A stretch of DNA of 64,000 bases. It comes from Nocardioides mesophilus (GTDB lineage Bacteria > Actinomycetota > Actinomycetes > Propionibacteriales > Nocardioidaceae). Where the stretch lies: the NCBI RefSeq assembly GCF_014395785.1, contig NZ_CP060713.1, positions 4,244,501 to 4,308,500 on the forward strand. Reading direction: 5' to 3'. This document shows positions 31,715 through 39,141 of the stretch, piece by piece. Each line of letters starts with the position of its first letter. Position 1 is the stretch's first letter. Made by a program: the position numbers and the translations under genes. Under the pieces are notes generated by a model. It ran no database searches. It saw only the letters and a program-made list of their open reading frames with translations, and had not been told where the DNA came from.

Positions 31715-31754
31715 CCGGGCCGGCGCGCGGCCGACCCAGGTCAGGTCATCCTGG

Positions 31755-32579
31755 TCAGGCGGTGAGCGCGCCGGTCGCGAGCAGCAGCAGCGTGGCGCCG
31801 CCGAGCAGGATCCGGTAGATCACGAACGGCAGGTAGGACCGGGTGGCGACGTAGCGCAGCAGCCACGCGATGGCGGCGTACCCGACGACGAAGGAGACGA
31901 TCGTCGCGACCACGGTCGGGGCGACGCCGTACGGGTTGTCCTGGCCCGGGATGTCCTTGAGCTCGAAGAGCCCGGCGCCGACCACGGCCGGGATGGCGAG
32001 CAGGAACGCGAACCGGGTGGCGGCCTCGCGGTCGTAGTTGAGGAACCGGGCCATGCTGATCGTCGCGCCGGAGCGGGAGACCCCGGGCACCAGCGCGGCC
32101 GCCTGGGCCAGGCCGAGGTAGACCGAGTGCTTGAGCGTCATCCGCTCGATCGGCCGGTCGGTGCGCCCGACCCGGTCCGCGACGCCGAGGATGACACCCA
32201 GCACCACCAGCGTGGTGCCGATGATCCAGAGGTTGCGGAAGTCCTGCTCGATCACGTCCTTGAGCAGGACGCCGAGCACCACGATCGGCAGCGAGCCGAC
32301 GATGATGTACCAGCCCATGCGCGAGTCGAGCTCGCCGCGCAGCTCGGGCAGGTACAACGACCGCAGCCAGGTCCGGCCGATCCGCCAGATGTCCTTGCGG
32401 AAGTAGATCAGCACCGCCAGCTCGGTGCCGATCTGGATCACCGCGGTGAAGGCCGCGCCCGGATCCCCCCACCCGAACAGCTCCGGGAAGATCCGCAGGT
32501 GCGCCGAGCTCGAGATCGGCAGGAACTCGGTGAGCCCCTGGATGAGGCCGAGGACGACGGCCTGGAAGAAGTCGGACAC
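31755..32579 (-). CDS. uppP: Undecaprenyl-diphosphatase UppP (BacA)
   Basis: UppP dephosphorylates undecaprenyl diphosphate to recycle the cell-wall lipid carrier. The GTG at 32579 gives 274 residues with about eight membrane helices. Both signature motifs are present: QGLTEFLPISSSAHLRIF near the N-terminus, with the catalytic Glu and Ser run, and PGVSRSGATISMARF near residue 170. Upstream ATG starts would add residues without a ribosome site. It is divergent from an aldo/keto reductase and convergent with corA. Confidence 0.95.
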   Translation of the reverse strand: MSDFFQAVVLGLIQGLTEFLPISSSAHLRIFPELFGWGDPGAAFTAVIQIGTELAVLIYFRKDIWRIGRTWLRSLYLPELRGELDSRMGWYIIVGSLPIVVLGVLLKDVIEQDFRNLWIIGTTLVVLGVILGVADRVGRTDRPIERMTLKHSVYLGLAQAAALVPGVSRSGATISMARFLNYDREAATRFAFLLAIPAVVGAGLFELKDIPGQDNPYGVAPTVVATIVSFVVGYAAIAWLLRYVATRSYLPFVIYRILLGGATLLLLATGALTA

Positions 32580-32611
32580 ACCGGTTCCTGTTCTGTGCGA
32601 CGGCGCGGGAC

Positions 32612-32617
32612 ACCCTA
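32612..32617 (-). promoter_or_regulatory. -10 box for uppP
   Basis: TAGGGT on the minus strand, 32 nt before the GTG, so uppP should have a short leader that includes AGGAA. Its -35 position would overlap the divergent reductase -10 box. Confidence 0.45.
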
Positions 32618-32635
32618 CGCGCACGACCGGGCGGC

Positions 32636-32641
32636 TAGGTT
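32636..32641 (+). promoter_or_regulatory. -10 box for leaderless aldo/keto reductase gene
   Basis: TAGGTT, 6 nt before the ATG at 32648. Confidence 0.55.
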
Positions 32642-32647
32642 GACGCC

Positions 32648-33595
32648 ATGCAGCAGCGCTACCTGGGTCGCACCGGGCTCAAGGTGTCCCGGCTGGGTCT
32701 GGGCACCCTGACCTGGGGGCGGGACACCGACGAGCACGAGGCCCGCGACCAGCTCCTGGGGTTCGTGGACGCGGGCGGCACCCTCGTCGACACCGCTGCC
32801 GGCTACGGCGACGGTGCCTCCGAGGAGCTGCTGGGCAGCCTGCTCGGAGAGGTGGTCGACCGTGACGAGCTGGTGATCGCCACCAAGGCCGGCGTCAGCA
32901 GGGTCCGCGGCGAGCGCGAGTCCAACGCCTCCCGCGGCGCGCTGATCCGCTCCCTGGACACCTCGCTGCGGCGGCTGGGCGTCGACCACGTCGACCTGTG
33001 GCAGGTGCACACCTGGGTCGACGACACCCCGCTGGAGGAGACGCTGGGCGCGCTGGACTACGCGGTCAGCACCGGCCGGGCGGCGTACGTCGGGGTGTCG
33101 AACTACACCGGCTGGCAGAGCGCGCAGGCGGCCACGTGGCAGCGGGCGCTGCCGGGACGGGCCGTGCTGGCCTCGACCCAGGTGGAGTACTCCCTGCTCA
33201 ACCGGCGGCCCGAGGCCGAGGTCCTGCCGGCGGCCGCCGCCCTCGGGCTCGGCGTGCTGCCGTGGTCACCGCTGGGCCGCGGGGTGCTGACCGGGAAGTA
33301 CCGCACCGGCACGCCGGCCGACTCCCGCGCCGCCTCGTCACACTTCGCCAGCTTCGTCGGCAGCTACCTCGACGACCGCGCCGGGCGGATCGTCGAGGCT
33401 GTCGTGCGCGCCGCGGAGGGGCTGGACTGGAGCCCCATCGAGGTGGCGCTCGCCTGGGTCCGGGACCGGCCGGGGGTGACCGCGCCGATCGTGGGTGCCC
33501 GCACCGCCGCGCAGCTCAAGGGCTCGCTCGGGGTCGAGGAGCTGACCCTCCCGCCGGAGCTCGTCGCCGCCCTGGACGACGTCTCCGCGCCGTGA
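32648..33595 (+). CDS. Aldo/keto reductase (YdhF/Tas-like group)
   Basis: A 315-residue TIM-barrel NADPH reductase. The opening YLGRTGLKVSRLGLGTLTWG is typical. The catalytic tetrad is visible as Asp/Tyr in VDTAAGYGDGASEELLG, Lys in VIATKAGVSRV and His in DLWQVHTWVDD. The C-terminal cofactor loop is in TAPIVGARTAAQLKGSLGV. The substrate cannot be inferred. It does not appear to form an operon; the next gene begins 52 nt later and is small. Confidence 0.88.
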   Translation: MQQRYLGRTGLKVSRLGLGTLTWGRDTDEHEARDQLLGFVDAGGTLVDTAAGYGDGASEELLGSLLGEVVDRDELVIATKAGVSRVRGERESNASRGALIRSLDTSLRRLGVDHVDLWQVHTWVDDTPLEETLGALDYAVSTGRAAYVGVSNYTGWQSAQAATWQRALPGRAVLASTQVEYSLLNRRPEAEVLPAAAALGLGVLPWSPLGRGVLTGKYRTGTPADSRAASSHFASFVGSYLDDRAGRIVEAVVRAAEGLDWSPIEVALAWVRDRPGVTAPIVGARTAAQLKGSLGVEELTLPPELVAALDDVSAP

Positions 33596-33647
33596 CCCCG
33601 ACGGCAGCTGCCGCCCTTGCCGGACATCCGTGGACCGGCATGTCACC

Positions 33648-33899
33648 ATGAGGAGCATGTCCTCCGCCTCGGTCCACACCACCGGCGCCAGCCGGGCGCT
33701 GCGCAGCGGCCCCGAGTTCGAGTTCGAGCGGCTCACCATCTCGCGAGAGTTCTCCCGCAACTTCGTCACCCGGATGCTGGTGGAGCGGGCCGAACGAGGC
33801 GGCTGGGAGCTCGACCGGCTCAGGCTGTTCCCCGACGGCACCCGCAAGGTGGTGCTGCGCCGCAAGATCATCCGGCAACGGCCCACCCTCTACGTCTGA
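33648..33899 (+). CDS. DUF5703-family small protein
   Basis: An 83-residue basic protein with the actinobacterial DUF5703 look: EFEFERLTISREFSRNFVTR followed by RGGWELDRLRLFPDGTRKVV and LRRKIIRQ. The shape suggests a small beta-rich domain. Function is unknown. Two ATGs are possible (33648 and 33657); GAGGA lies too close to the second. It converges with the M20 peptidase gene, ten nt away. Confidence 0.75.
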   Translation: MRSMSSASVHTTGASRALRSGPEFEFERLTISREFSRNFVTRMLVERAERGGWELDRLRLFPDGTRKVVLRRKIIRQRPTLYV

Positions 33900-33909
33900 G
33901 CTGCCCGGT

Positions 33910-35238
33910 CTACGCCCGGTCCAGGAACCGGTCGAACACCCGGGCACCGAACTCGAGCGCGTCGGTGGGCACCCGCTCGTCCACGCCGTGGAACAGCGCG
34001 GTGAAGTCGAGGTCCGCCGGCAGCCGCAGCGGCGCGAAGCCGAAGCAGCGGATCCCCAGCTTGGCCCAGTGCTTGGCGTCGGTGCCGCCGGACATGAGGT
34101 ACGGCGCCACGCGGGCGCCCGGGTCCTCGGCCAGCAGCGAGCCCGTGATCGCGTCGACCAGGTCGCCGTCGAAGGTGGTCTCCAGGCCCGCCTGCTTGCT
34201 CACGAAGTCGATCCGCACGTCGTCACCGGTCAGCTCGGCCAGCGTGGCGAGGAACTCGTCCTCGTAGCCGGGCAGGAACCGCCCGTCGACGTGGGCCGTG
34301 GCCTCACCGGGGACGACGTTCACCTTGTAGCCGGCGCCGAGCATCGTCGGGTTGGTGGTGTTCTTGATGACCGCGCCGAGCATCCGGGCGGCCGAGCCGA
34401 ACTCCTCCACCAGCGCCTCGGCGTTCTCCGGCGTGGCCTCGGTCCCGGCGACCTCGCCGACCGCGGAGAGCAGCACCTGCATCGACGGTGTCAGCCGCAC
34501 CGGCCACTCGTGCCGGCCGATCCTGGCCACCGCCTCCGCCAGCCGGGTGACCGCGTTGTCCGGGTGGCGCATCGATCCGTGGCCGGCGTTGCCGGTGGCG
34601 GTCAGCCGCATCCACGCCATGCCCTTCTCGGCCGCCTCGATCAGGTAGAACCGCTGGCCGCGCACGGTGGCGCTGAAGCCGCCCACCTCGCCGATGGCCT
34701 CGCGACAGCCCTCGAGCAGGTCGGGCCGCTTCAGGACGATCTGCTCGGCGCCCTGGTGGCCACCGGCCTCCTCGTCGGCGGTGAAGCAGAGCACCGTCGG
34801 CCGCTCGGGGAGCGCCCCGGCCCGGGTCCGGGCCCGCACGACCGAGAGCAGCATCGCGTCGAAGTCCTTCATGTCGACGGCGCCGCGGCCCCAGACGTAG
34901 CCGTTCGCGATGTCGCCGGAGAACGGGTGCACCCGCCAGTCGTCGGCGTCCGCGGGCACCACGTCGAGGTGCCCGTGCAGCAGCAGCGGGTCCCGTTGGT
35001 CGTTGCCGGTGCCGCCCCAGCGGGCGACGACGTTCGTGCGTCCGGCGGTGCCCTCGAACAGCTCGGACTCGATGCCGACCTCGTCGAGGAGGGCGGCCAC
35101 GTGCTCGGCGGCCTTCCGCTCCCCCGGTCCGGAGCCGTCGCCGTAGTTGGTCGTGTCGATCCGGATCAGGTCCCGGCAGATCTCCACGACCTCGGCGGCA
35201 GGGTCATAGGTCCTGGCGGCGTCGCTGTGGGTGCTCAT
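33910..35238 (-). CDS. M20/M25/M40-family zinc peptidase
   Basis: A 442-residue metallohydrolase of the ArgE/DapE/CPG2 superfamily. Zinc ligands appear in LLLHGHLDVVPADADDW, GRGAVDMKDFDAMLLS and CFTADEEAGGHQGAE, the last with the catalytic Glu pair. The dimerisation domain follows (about 190-320) and the final His is in SGGTDAKHWAKLGIRCFGF. Members hydrolyse dipeptides or acyl-amino acids; this one cannot be narrowed further. No clear promoter was found. Confidence 0.9.
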   Translation of the reverse strand: MSTHSDAARTYDPAAEVVEICRDLIRIDTTNYGDGSGPGERKAAEHVAALLDEVGIESELFEGTAGRTNVVARWGGTGNDQRDPLLLHGHLDVVPADADDWRVHPFSGDIANGYVWGRGAVDMKDFDAMLLSVVRARTRAGALPERPTVLCFTADEEAGGHQGAEQIVLKRPDLLEGCREAIGEVGGFSATVRGQRFYLIEAAEKGMAWMRLTATGNAGHGSMRHPDNAVTRLAEAVARIGRHEWPVRLTPSMQVLLSAVGEVAGTEATPENAEALVEEFGSAARMLGAVIKNTTNPTMLGAGYKVNVVPGEATAHVDGRFLPGYEDEFLATLAELTGDDVRIDFVSKQAGLETTFDGDLVDAITGSLLAEDPGARVAPYLMSGGTDAKHWAKLGIRCFGFAPLRLPADLDFTALFHGVDERVPTDALEFGARVFDRFLDRA

Positions 35239-35300
35239 CCGCCCATCCTGACACCGTTGTGGTGGCTGTGCCCGATGCGAAGTTCGGCGGCGACCTTTGC

Positions 35301-35306
35301 TACAGT
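35301..35306 (+). promoter_or_regulatory. Possible tRNA-Leu -10 box
   Basis: TACAGT in an otherwise GC-rich stretch, about 55 bp upstream of the mature tRNA. No convincing -35. Confidence 0.3.
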
Positions 35307-35361
35307 TACGGCCGCACTCACGGCTGCATCTCGGTCGTGCAGTCGCGGAGACACATACCCG

Positions 35362-35448
35362 GTCCGGGTGGCGGAATAGGCAGACGCGCTAGCTTGAGGT
35401 GCTAGTCCTCGTATAGAGGGTGGGGGTTCAAGTCCCCCTCGGACACCA
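35362..35448 (+). tRNA. tRNA-Leu (anticodon GAG)
   Basis: Class II tRNA of 87 nt with encoded CCA. The acceptor stem is GTCCGGG with CTCGGAC, including one G-U pair. The anticodon arm is CTAGC, loop TTGAGGT, GCTAG, which puts GAG at positions 34-36. A variable arm (CCTCGTATAGAGG) and the T-arm GGGGGTTCAAGTCCCCC complete the cloverleaf. The gene is followed by a strong hairpin terminator. Confidence 0.95.
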
Positions 35449-35453
35449 TCGTG

Positions 35454-35487
35454 AGGTCCCATCACCAGTCGCCTGGTGGTGGGACCT
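35454..35487 (+). terminator. tRNA-Leu terminator
   Basis: AGGTCCCATCACCAG and CTGGTGGTGGGACCT form a 15-pair stem with one G-U pair and a TCGC tetraloop, starting 6 nt after the tRNA CCA end. Confidence 0.8.
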
Positions 35488-35533
35488 TCGTGCGTCCGCG
35501 GCAGGAGCGTCCTTGACGCGAGTCGCGCCCATC

Positions 35534-35566
35534 AGAACCGCCCCCTCTCATGGCGGGGGCGGTTCT
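35534..35566 (-). terminator. Terminator of the 35.6-36.8 kb minus-strand genes
   Basis: AGAACCGCCCCC and GGGGGCGGTTCT form a perfect 12-pair stem with a nine-base loop, 22 nt past the stop of the minus-strand gene. It can also stop plus-strand read-through from the tRNA. Confidence 0.7.
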
Positions 35567-35588
35567 CACGATGCGGTGCGGCGCGTGG

Positions 35589-36236
35589 TCAGTCCTGCTT
35601 GCGCTGCTGCTGCTTGGCCTCGACGAGCCCGCTGAGGCGCTGGGCGTCGGCGCGGGCCTCATCGGCAGCCTGCTTGGTCTTGCGCGCGTCGTCGAGCTCG
35701 ACCTTCGCCTTGTTCCGGGCGGCCTTCTGCTTCACCGCGGCGGCGGACTCGACGCGTTGCTTGCCCTTCTCGGCGGTGGCGGTGCGGCTGGCAGCCCGGG
35801 TGTTGGCGGCCGCCTTCTTCTTCGCTGCCGACTCCGCAGCCCGGGCCTTGGCGTCCTGCTTGCCGCGCGTCTCGGCGACGTCGGCCTCCACGAGACCGGA
35901 GGCGGCCCGCTGCTGGGCCGCCTTGCGCTTCCGCGCGGCTGCCTGACGGCCGGCGGTGGCCGTCGCGCGCGCCTGCTCACGCCGCGTGGAGGCGTCCTCC
36001 TCCAGGCGGGCAGCGGTGGCGAGCATGTCGGAGCGGGTGATGCGCTCGGTCCCGCGCTGGGCGAGGTCGCGGTTGCGAAGCACCGCGCCGGCGACCTTGT
36101 CGGCCGAGCCGATGGCCCGGTCCAGGACCACCGCCGGGCCGGAACCATCTTGGAGCCTGGTGCTCAGGCTCTTGTCCACGAGGACGAGCGGGAGGCGGGC
36201 CAGCTCGTAGGGAAGGGCGATGAGGTGCTTGATCAT
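35589..36236 (-). CDS. Ala/Lys/Arg-rich helical protein, unknown function
   Basis: A 215-residue protein. The first ~60 residues (MIKHLIALPYELARLPLVLV) form a moderately hydrophobic helix that may touch the membrane. From residue ~75 it is one long charged helix rich in Ala, Lys, Arg, Glu and Gln, likely coiled coil or disordered. Automated annotation may call it an IF-2-like protein because of this composition; I see no translation-factor domain. It starts 8 nt after the CsbD-like gene, so the two form an operon and probably act together. Confidence 0.75.
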   Translation of the reverse strand: MIKHLIALPYELARLPLVLVDKSLSTRLQDGSGPAVVLDRAIGSADKVAGAVLRNRDLAQRGTERITRSDMLATAARLEEDASTRREQARATATAGRQAAARKRKAAQQRAASGLVEADVAETRGKQDAKARAAESAAKKKAAANTRAASRTATAEKGKQRVESAAAVKQKAARNKAKVELDDARKTKQAADEARADAQRLSGLVEAKQQQRKQD

Positions 36237-36244
36237 GGTGGTCC

Positions 36245-36778
36245 TCAGTTCTGGGTCTGGGCGCGCAGCTGCGCGGCCTGCTGGTCGGCTGCGGTGGCCT
36301 CGCGCTCGAGGCGGAGCTTCTCGGCGGCGGCCTGCTGCTCGGTGGTGGTCGCGTCCTCGGCGATGGCTTCGGCCTCCTGGATCCGGGACTCGGCGAGCTC
36401 GTCGGCGCGCTGCTCGGCAGCGCGCTCGCCGACGGCCCCCTGCAGCTCGGCCTCACGGTCGGCGACGGCGTGCTCGTTGTCGCGCTGCGCCGCGACCGCG
36501 GATTCCTCGCGCTCCGCCTGGGCGCGCGCCGCGGCCTTCTGCTGGGCCGCCTCGCGGTTGGTCGCGTTGATCGCCTGGGCCGCCTCTGCCCACTTGGTGT
36601 CGGCGAGGGCCTCGTCGGCGACGGCTTCCTTGCGGTTGCGCGCCTCTGCCTGCTGGAGCTGGCCCTCCTCGACCAGGCCGTCCTTGCCGGTCACGGCGCC
36701 GGCCACCTCTTTGGCCTTGCCCGCGACGCTGTCCAACAGTCCCTCGCGGGCCTCTGATGCTGCCTTGTCGTTGCTCAT
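36245..36778 (-). CDS. CsbD-like stress protein with long helical tail
   Basis: The ATG at 36778 gives 177 residues. The N-terminal ~35 residues (GLLDSVAGKAKEVAGAVTGK, then DGLVEEGQLQQAEAR) match the CsbD type of small stress proteins. The rest is an Ala/Glu/Arg/Gln helix with heptad-like spacing. CsbD proteins are often under general stress sigma control, but I see no such promoter here. GGGGGG stands upstream as a weak ribosome site. Paired with the downstream helical protein. Confidence 0.78.
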   Translation of the reverse strand: MSNDKAASEAREGLLDSVAGKAKEVAGAVTGKDGLVEEGQLQQAEARNRKEAVADEALADTKWAEAAQAINATNREAAQQKAAARAQAEREESAVAAQRDNEHAVADREAELQGAVGERAAEQRADELAESRIQEAEAIAEDATTTEQQAAAEKLRLEREATAADQQAAQLRAQTQN

Positions 36779-36885
36779 GACCCCCCGGTGCCCCAGAATG
36801 GTCCCTGACACCCGAGGACGCCTGTGAGTTGGCACTCAAGTGAGCACGTCGACTGACAGCGGCCGCCGCGACGAGGCGTGCCCGG

Positions 36886-37410
36886 CTACCGCAAGTCGAG
36901 CGCCAGTTGGACCTCGACGAGGGCTGGGTTGCTCGGGAGGGGCTTGCGGGCGCCGGTCTCGGAGAATCCAGCTCGCCGGTAGAGCCTCGTGGCCGCATGG
37001 TTGCCCCGTGTCACCCACAGCATCAACGTGGTGGCGCCGTCGCGCAGAGCCCAGTCCTGCACCGCAGCGAGGAGCGCCGTCGAAGCACCGGCTCCCCGGT
37101 GCCTGGGGTGGAGCCACATCGCGATGAGCTTGCGTTCGTCGCGACTCGTCCCGTTCACCCCGGCCGCGATTCCGATCGGATCCCCGTCCTGGAAGGCGAG
37201 AAACGTAGCCGTGTCTCGGCACCAATCGCGCCAGTCCGCCTCGTCGTACTCGCCCTCTTCCTCAAGAGTCGACCCGAAGGCACTGGGTGACTCCGCCAGC
37301 GCAGCGAGCCGAACCGTCTTGACGTGCTCCCAGTCGGCTTCATCGGCGCACCCGACCACGAGTCCGGCGTGCGTGGCCAGGTCGCTGGTGGGTTGCTCCT
37401 CGACGTCCAT
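36886..37410 (-). CDS. GNAT-family N-acetyltransferase
   Basis: A GNAT-fold acetyltransferase of about 174 residues from the ATG at 37410; alternative starts at 37419 (ATG) and 37446 (GTG) cannot be excluded because none has a clear ribosome site. The acetyl-CoA loop is IAMWLHPRHRGAGASTALLA and motif B is GNHAATRLYRRAGFSETGAR. The N-terminal half has ESPSAFGSTLEEEGEYDEAD, common in RimI-like members acting on small molecules. Substrate unknown. Confidence 0.85.
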   Translation of the reverse strand: MDVEEQPTSDLATHAGLVVGCADEADWEHVKTVRLAALAESPSAFGSTLEEEGEYDEADWRDWCRDTATFLAFQDGDPIGIAAGVNGTSRDERKLIAMWLHPRHRGAGASTALLAAVQDWALRDGATTLMLWVTRGNHAATRLYRRAGFSETGARKPLPSNPALVEVQLALDLR

Positions 37411-37481
37411 GCACAGCATCGTGCCCGAAGAGGCCACACTCGCCACCGACCCAGCGGCGGAAGTGGACCTGGAAACGACGA

Positions 37482-38279
37482 TCAGCGGCCGCCGAGGGCG
37501 TCCAGCGTCGCCATGTCCTGGTCGGTGAGGGTGAACCCGGCGACGTCGGCATTGGATCGGATCCGGTCGGGTTGGACCGACTTGGGGATGACGATCACTT
37601 CATGCTGCAGGTGCCAGCGAATGATCACCTGCGCCGCCGTACGCCCGGTCCGCTCCGCGATCTCCAGAACTGCCGGGTGCTCGAGGGTGCCACCCCGCAG
37701 GGCGCTGTAGCCCTCGAGCGCGATGTCGCGGGCACGGTGCTCGGCCAGCGTCTCGGCGTCGAAGAGCAGCGGGCTCCACTCGATCTGGTTGACGGCCGGC
37801 GCCGCGCCGGTCGCCTTCGTGACGTCGTCGATGAGCGACACGTCGAAGTTGCTGACGCCGATCTCGCGGGCGAGACCCGCGTCGCGGGCCTCGACGAACG
37901 CGCGCCACATGTCGACGTTGACCGTCGCCTCCCCCGGCCAGTGGATCAGCCAGAGGTCGACATGGTCGGTCTGCAGCAGCTCGAGACTCTCGCGGAGGGT
38001 CTCGAGCTCCCGGCCCGCCCGGTCGGGCGGGCACTTGGTGGTGATGAAGACGTCGTCGCGCGGCACCCCGCTGTCGGCCAGCGCGCGGCCGACCTCGCCC
38101 TCGTTGCCGTAGACCGTCGCCGTGTCCAGGTGACGGTAGCCGCTCTCGAGTGCGGCCGAGGTCGCACGCACCGCATCCTGGCCCTTGATCTGCCACGTGC
38201 CGAAGCCCAGGAGTGGAATCCGGGCGCCCTCGGTGAGCGTCATGGTGAGGTCGGGAAGCTTGGGAGCGTTGTCGGTCAT
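37482..38279 (-). CDS. Aldo/keto reductase (2,5-diketogluconate reductase-like)
   Basis: A 265-residue AKR5-type reductase. Family motifs: GFGTWQIKGQDAVRATSAAL, the tetrad Asp/Tyr in YRHLDTATVYGNEGEVGRAL, Lys in VFITTKCPPDRAG, His in VDLWLIHWPGE, and the cofactor-binding VIPKSVQPDRIRSNADVAGF. Probable NADPH-dependent carbonyl reduction; substrate not known. The ATG has a TAGCAT box 6 nt upstream, so the mRNA is likely leaderless. Convergence with GNAT is not seen: both lie on the minus strand with a 71-nt gap. Confidence 0.9.
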   Translation of the reverse strand: MTDNAPKLPDLTMTLTEGARIPLLGFGTWQIKGQDAVRATSAALESGYRHLDTATVYGNEGEVGRALADSGVPRDDVFITTKCPPDRAGRELETLRESLELLQTDHVDLWLIHWPGEATVNVDMWRAFVEARDAGLAREIGVSNFDVSLIDDVTKATGAAPAVNQIEWSPLLFDAETLAEHRARDIALEGYSALRGGTLEHPAVLEIAERTGRTAAQVIIRWHLQHEVIVIPKSVQPDRIRSNADVAGFTLTDQDMATLDALGGR

Positions 38280-38285
38280 GTCGCG

Positions 38286-38291
38286 ATGCTA
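38286..38291 (-). promoter_or_regulatory. -10 box for leaderless aldo/keto reductase gene
   Basis: TAGCAT on the minus strand, 6 nt before the ATG at 38279. Confidence 0.5.
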
Positions 38292-38375
38292 GTCACAGCC
38301 TGCCAGGCGCCTCTTCGCCGCGGCCCTCGGCGCCGGGAACCCGAGGAGGCCCGTTCGGTTCGCGAGGAGGAAAAT

Positions 38376-39095
38376 GTGCCGGTGGACGTTCACGTGGGGC
38401 TGTGTGGTTGGACGATCTCGCAGGCGTCGTATGTGCGTCGCTTCCCGCTGCTCGAGGTGCAGCACACGTTCTACGAACCGCCGAAGGACGCCGTGCTGGC
38501 GCGGTGGCGGGCACAGGTGCCCGCCGGCTTCGAGTTCACGATCAAGGCGTGGCAGCTGGTCACGCACGAGTCCACCAGCCCCACCTACCGCCGTCTGAAG
38601 CAGCCCCTGCCGGACAGCGCCCGGGGACAGGTCGGCGCCTTCCGGACGACGCCTCCGGTCCTTGCGGCCTGGCAGCGGACCCTCGAGTGCGCCCGCGCTC
38701 TGCGGGCCACCGCCGTGCTGCTGCAGTGCCCGAAGAGCTTCCGCCCCACGACCGACAACGTCCGCCGGCTGCGCACCTTCGTGTCGCAGGTCGAGCGGCC
38801 GGCCGGGCGGCTGCTGTGGGAGCCTCGCGGGGAATGGCCCACCGGGCTGCTCGTGGAGCTCTGCGCCGAGCTGGACCTGGTTCACGTCGTCGACCCGATG
38901 CAGAACGAGACGGTGACGCCGGAGCAGACCTACTACCGGCTGCACGGCACGACCGGTGCCCGGCATGTCCACAGCGACGACGAGCTGCGCCGGTTGCGCG
39001 ACCTGGTCGACGGCCGGCCGTCGCCGTACGTCCTCTTCAACAACCTCCCCCGCACCAGCGACGCAGAGCGGTTCCGCGCACTGCTCCGGAACTAG
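38376..39095 (+). CDS. DUF72 family protein (YecE-like TIM barrel)
   Basis: A 239-residue DUF72 protein. The N-terminus VGLCGWTISQASYVRRFPLL and the FYEPPKDAVLARWRAQVPAG block are typical, and YYRLHGTTGARH near the C-terminus is the usual R-x-H-G motif. Family function is unknown; a TIM-barrel hydrolase or a metal-cofactor role has been suggested. The start is GTG at 38376 with GAGGAGG five nt upstream, the strongest ribosome site in the area. Confidence 0.88.
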   Translation: MPVDVHVGLCGWTISQASYVRRFPLLEVQHTFYEPPKDAVLARWRAQVPAGFEFTIKAWQLVTHESTSPTYRRLKQPLPDSARGQVGAFRTTPPVLAAWQRTLECARALRATAVLLQCPKSFRPTTDNVRRLRTFVSQVERPAGRLLWEPRGEWPTGLLVELCAELDLVHVVDPMQNETVTPEQTYYRLHGTTGARHVHSDDELRRLRDLVDGRPSPYVLFNNLPRTSDAERFRALLRN

Positions 39096-39141
39096 GCCCT
39101 GGTCGACCACCACGTGACGACCCTCGGGGCGCCTCAGACAG

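Noticed and set aside
35362-35448. tRNA-Leu as an integration site of a mobile element
   Set aside because: No integrase, no repeat of the tRNA 3' end and ordinary genes on both sides.
35589-36236. Translation initiation factor IF-2
   Set aside because: Only the Ala/Lys/Arg-rich composition is similar. No GTPase or other IF-2 domain is present.
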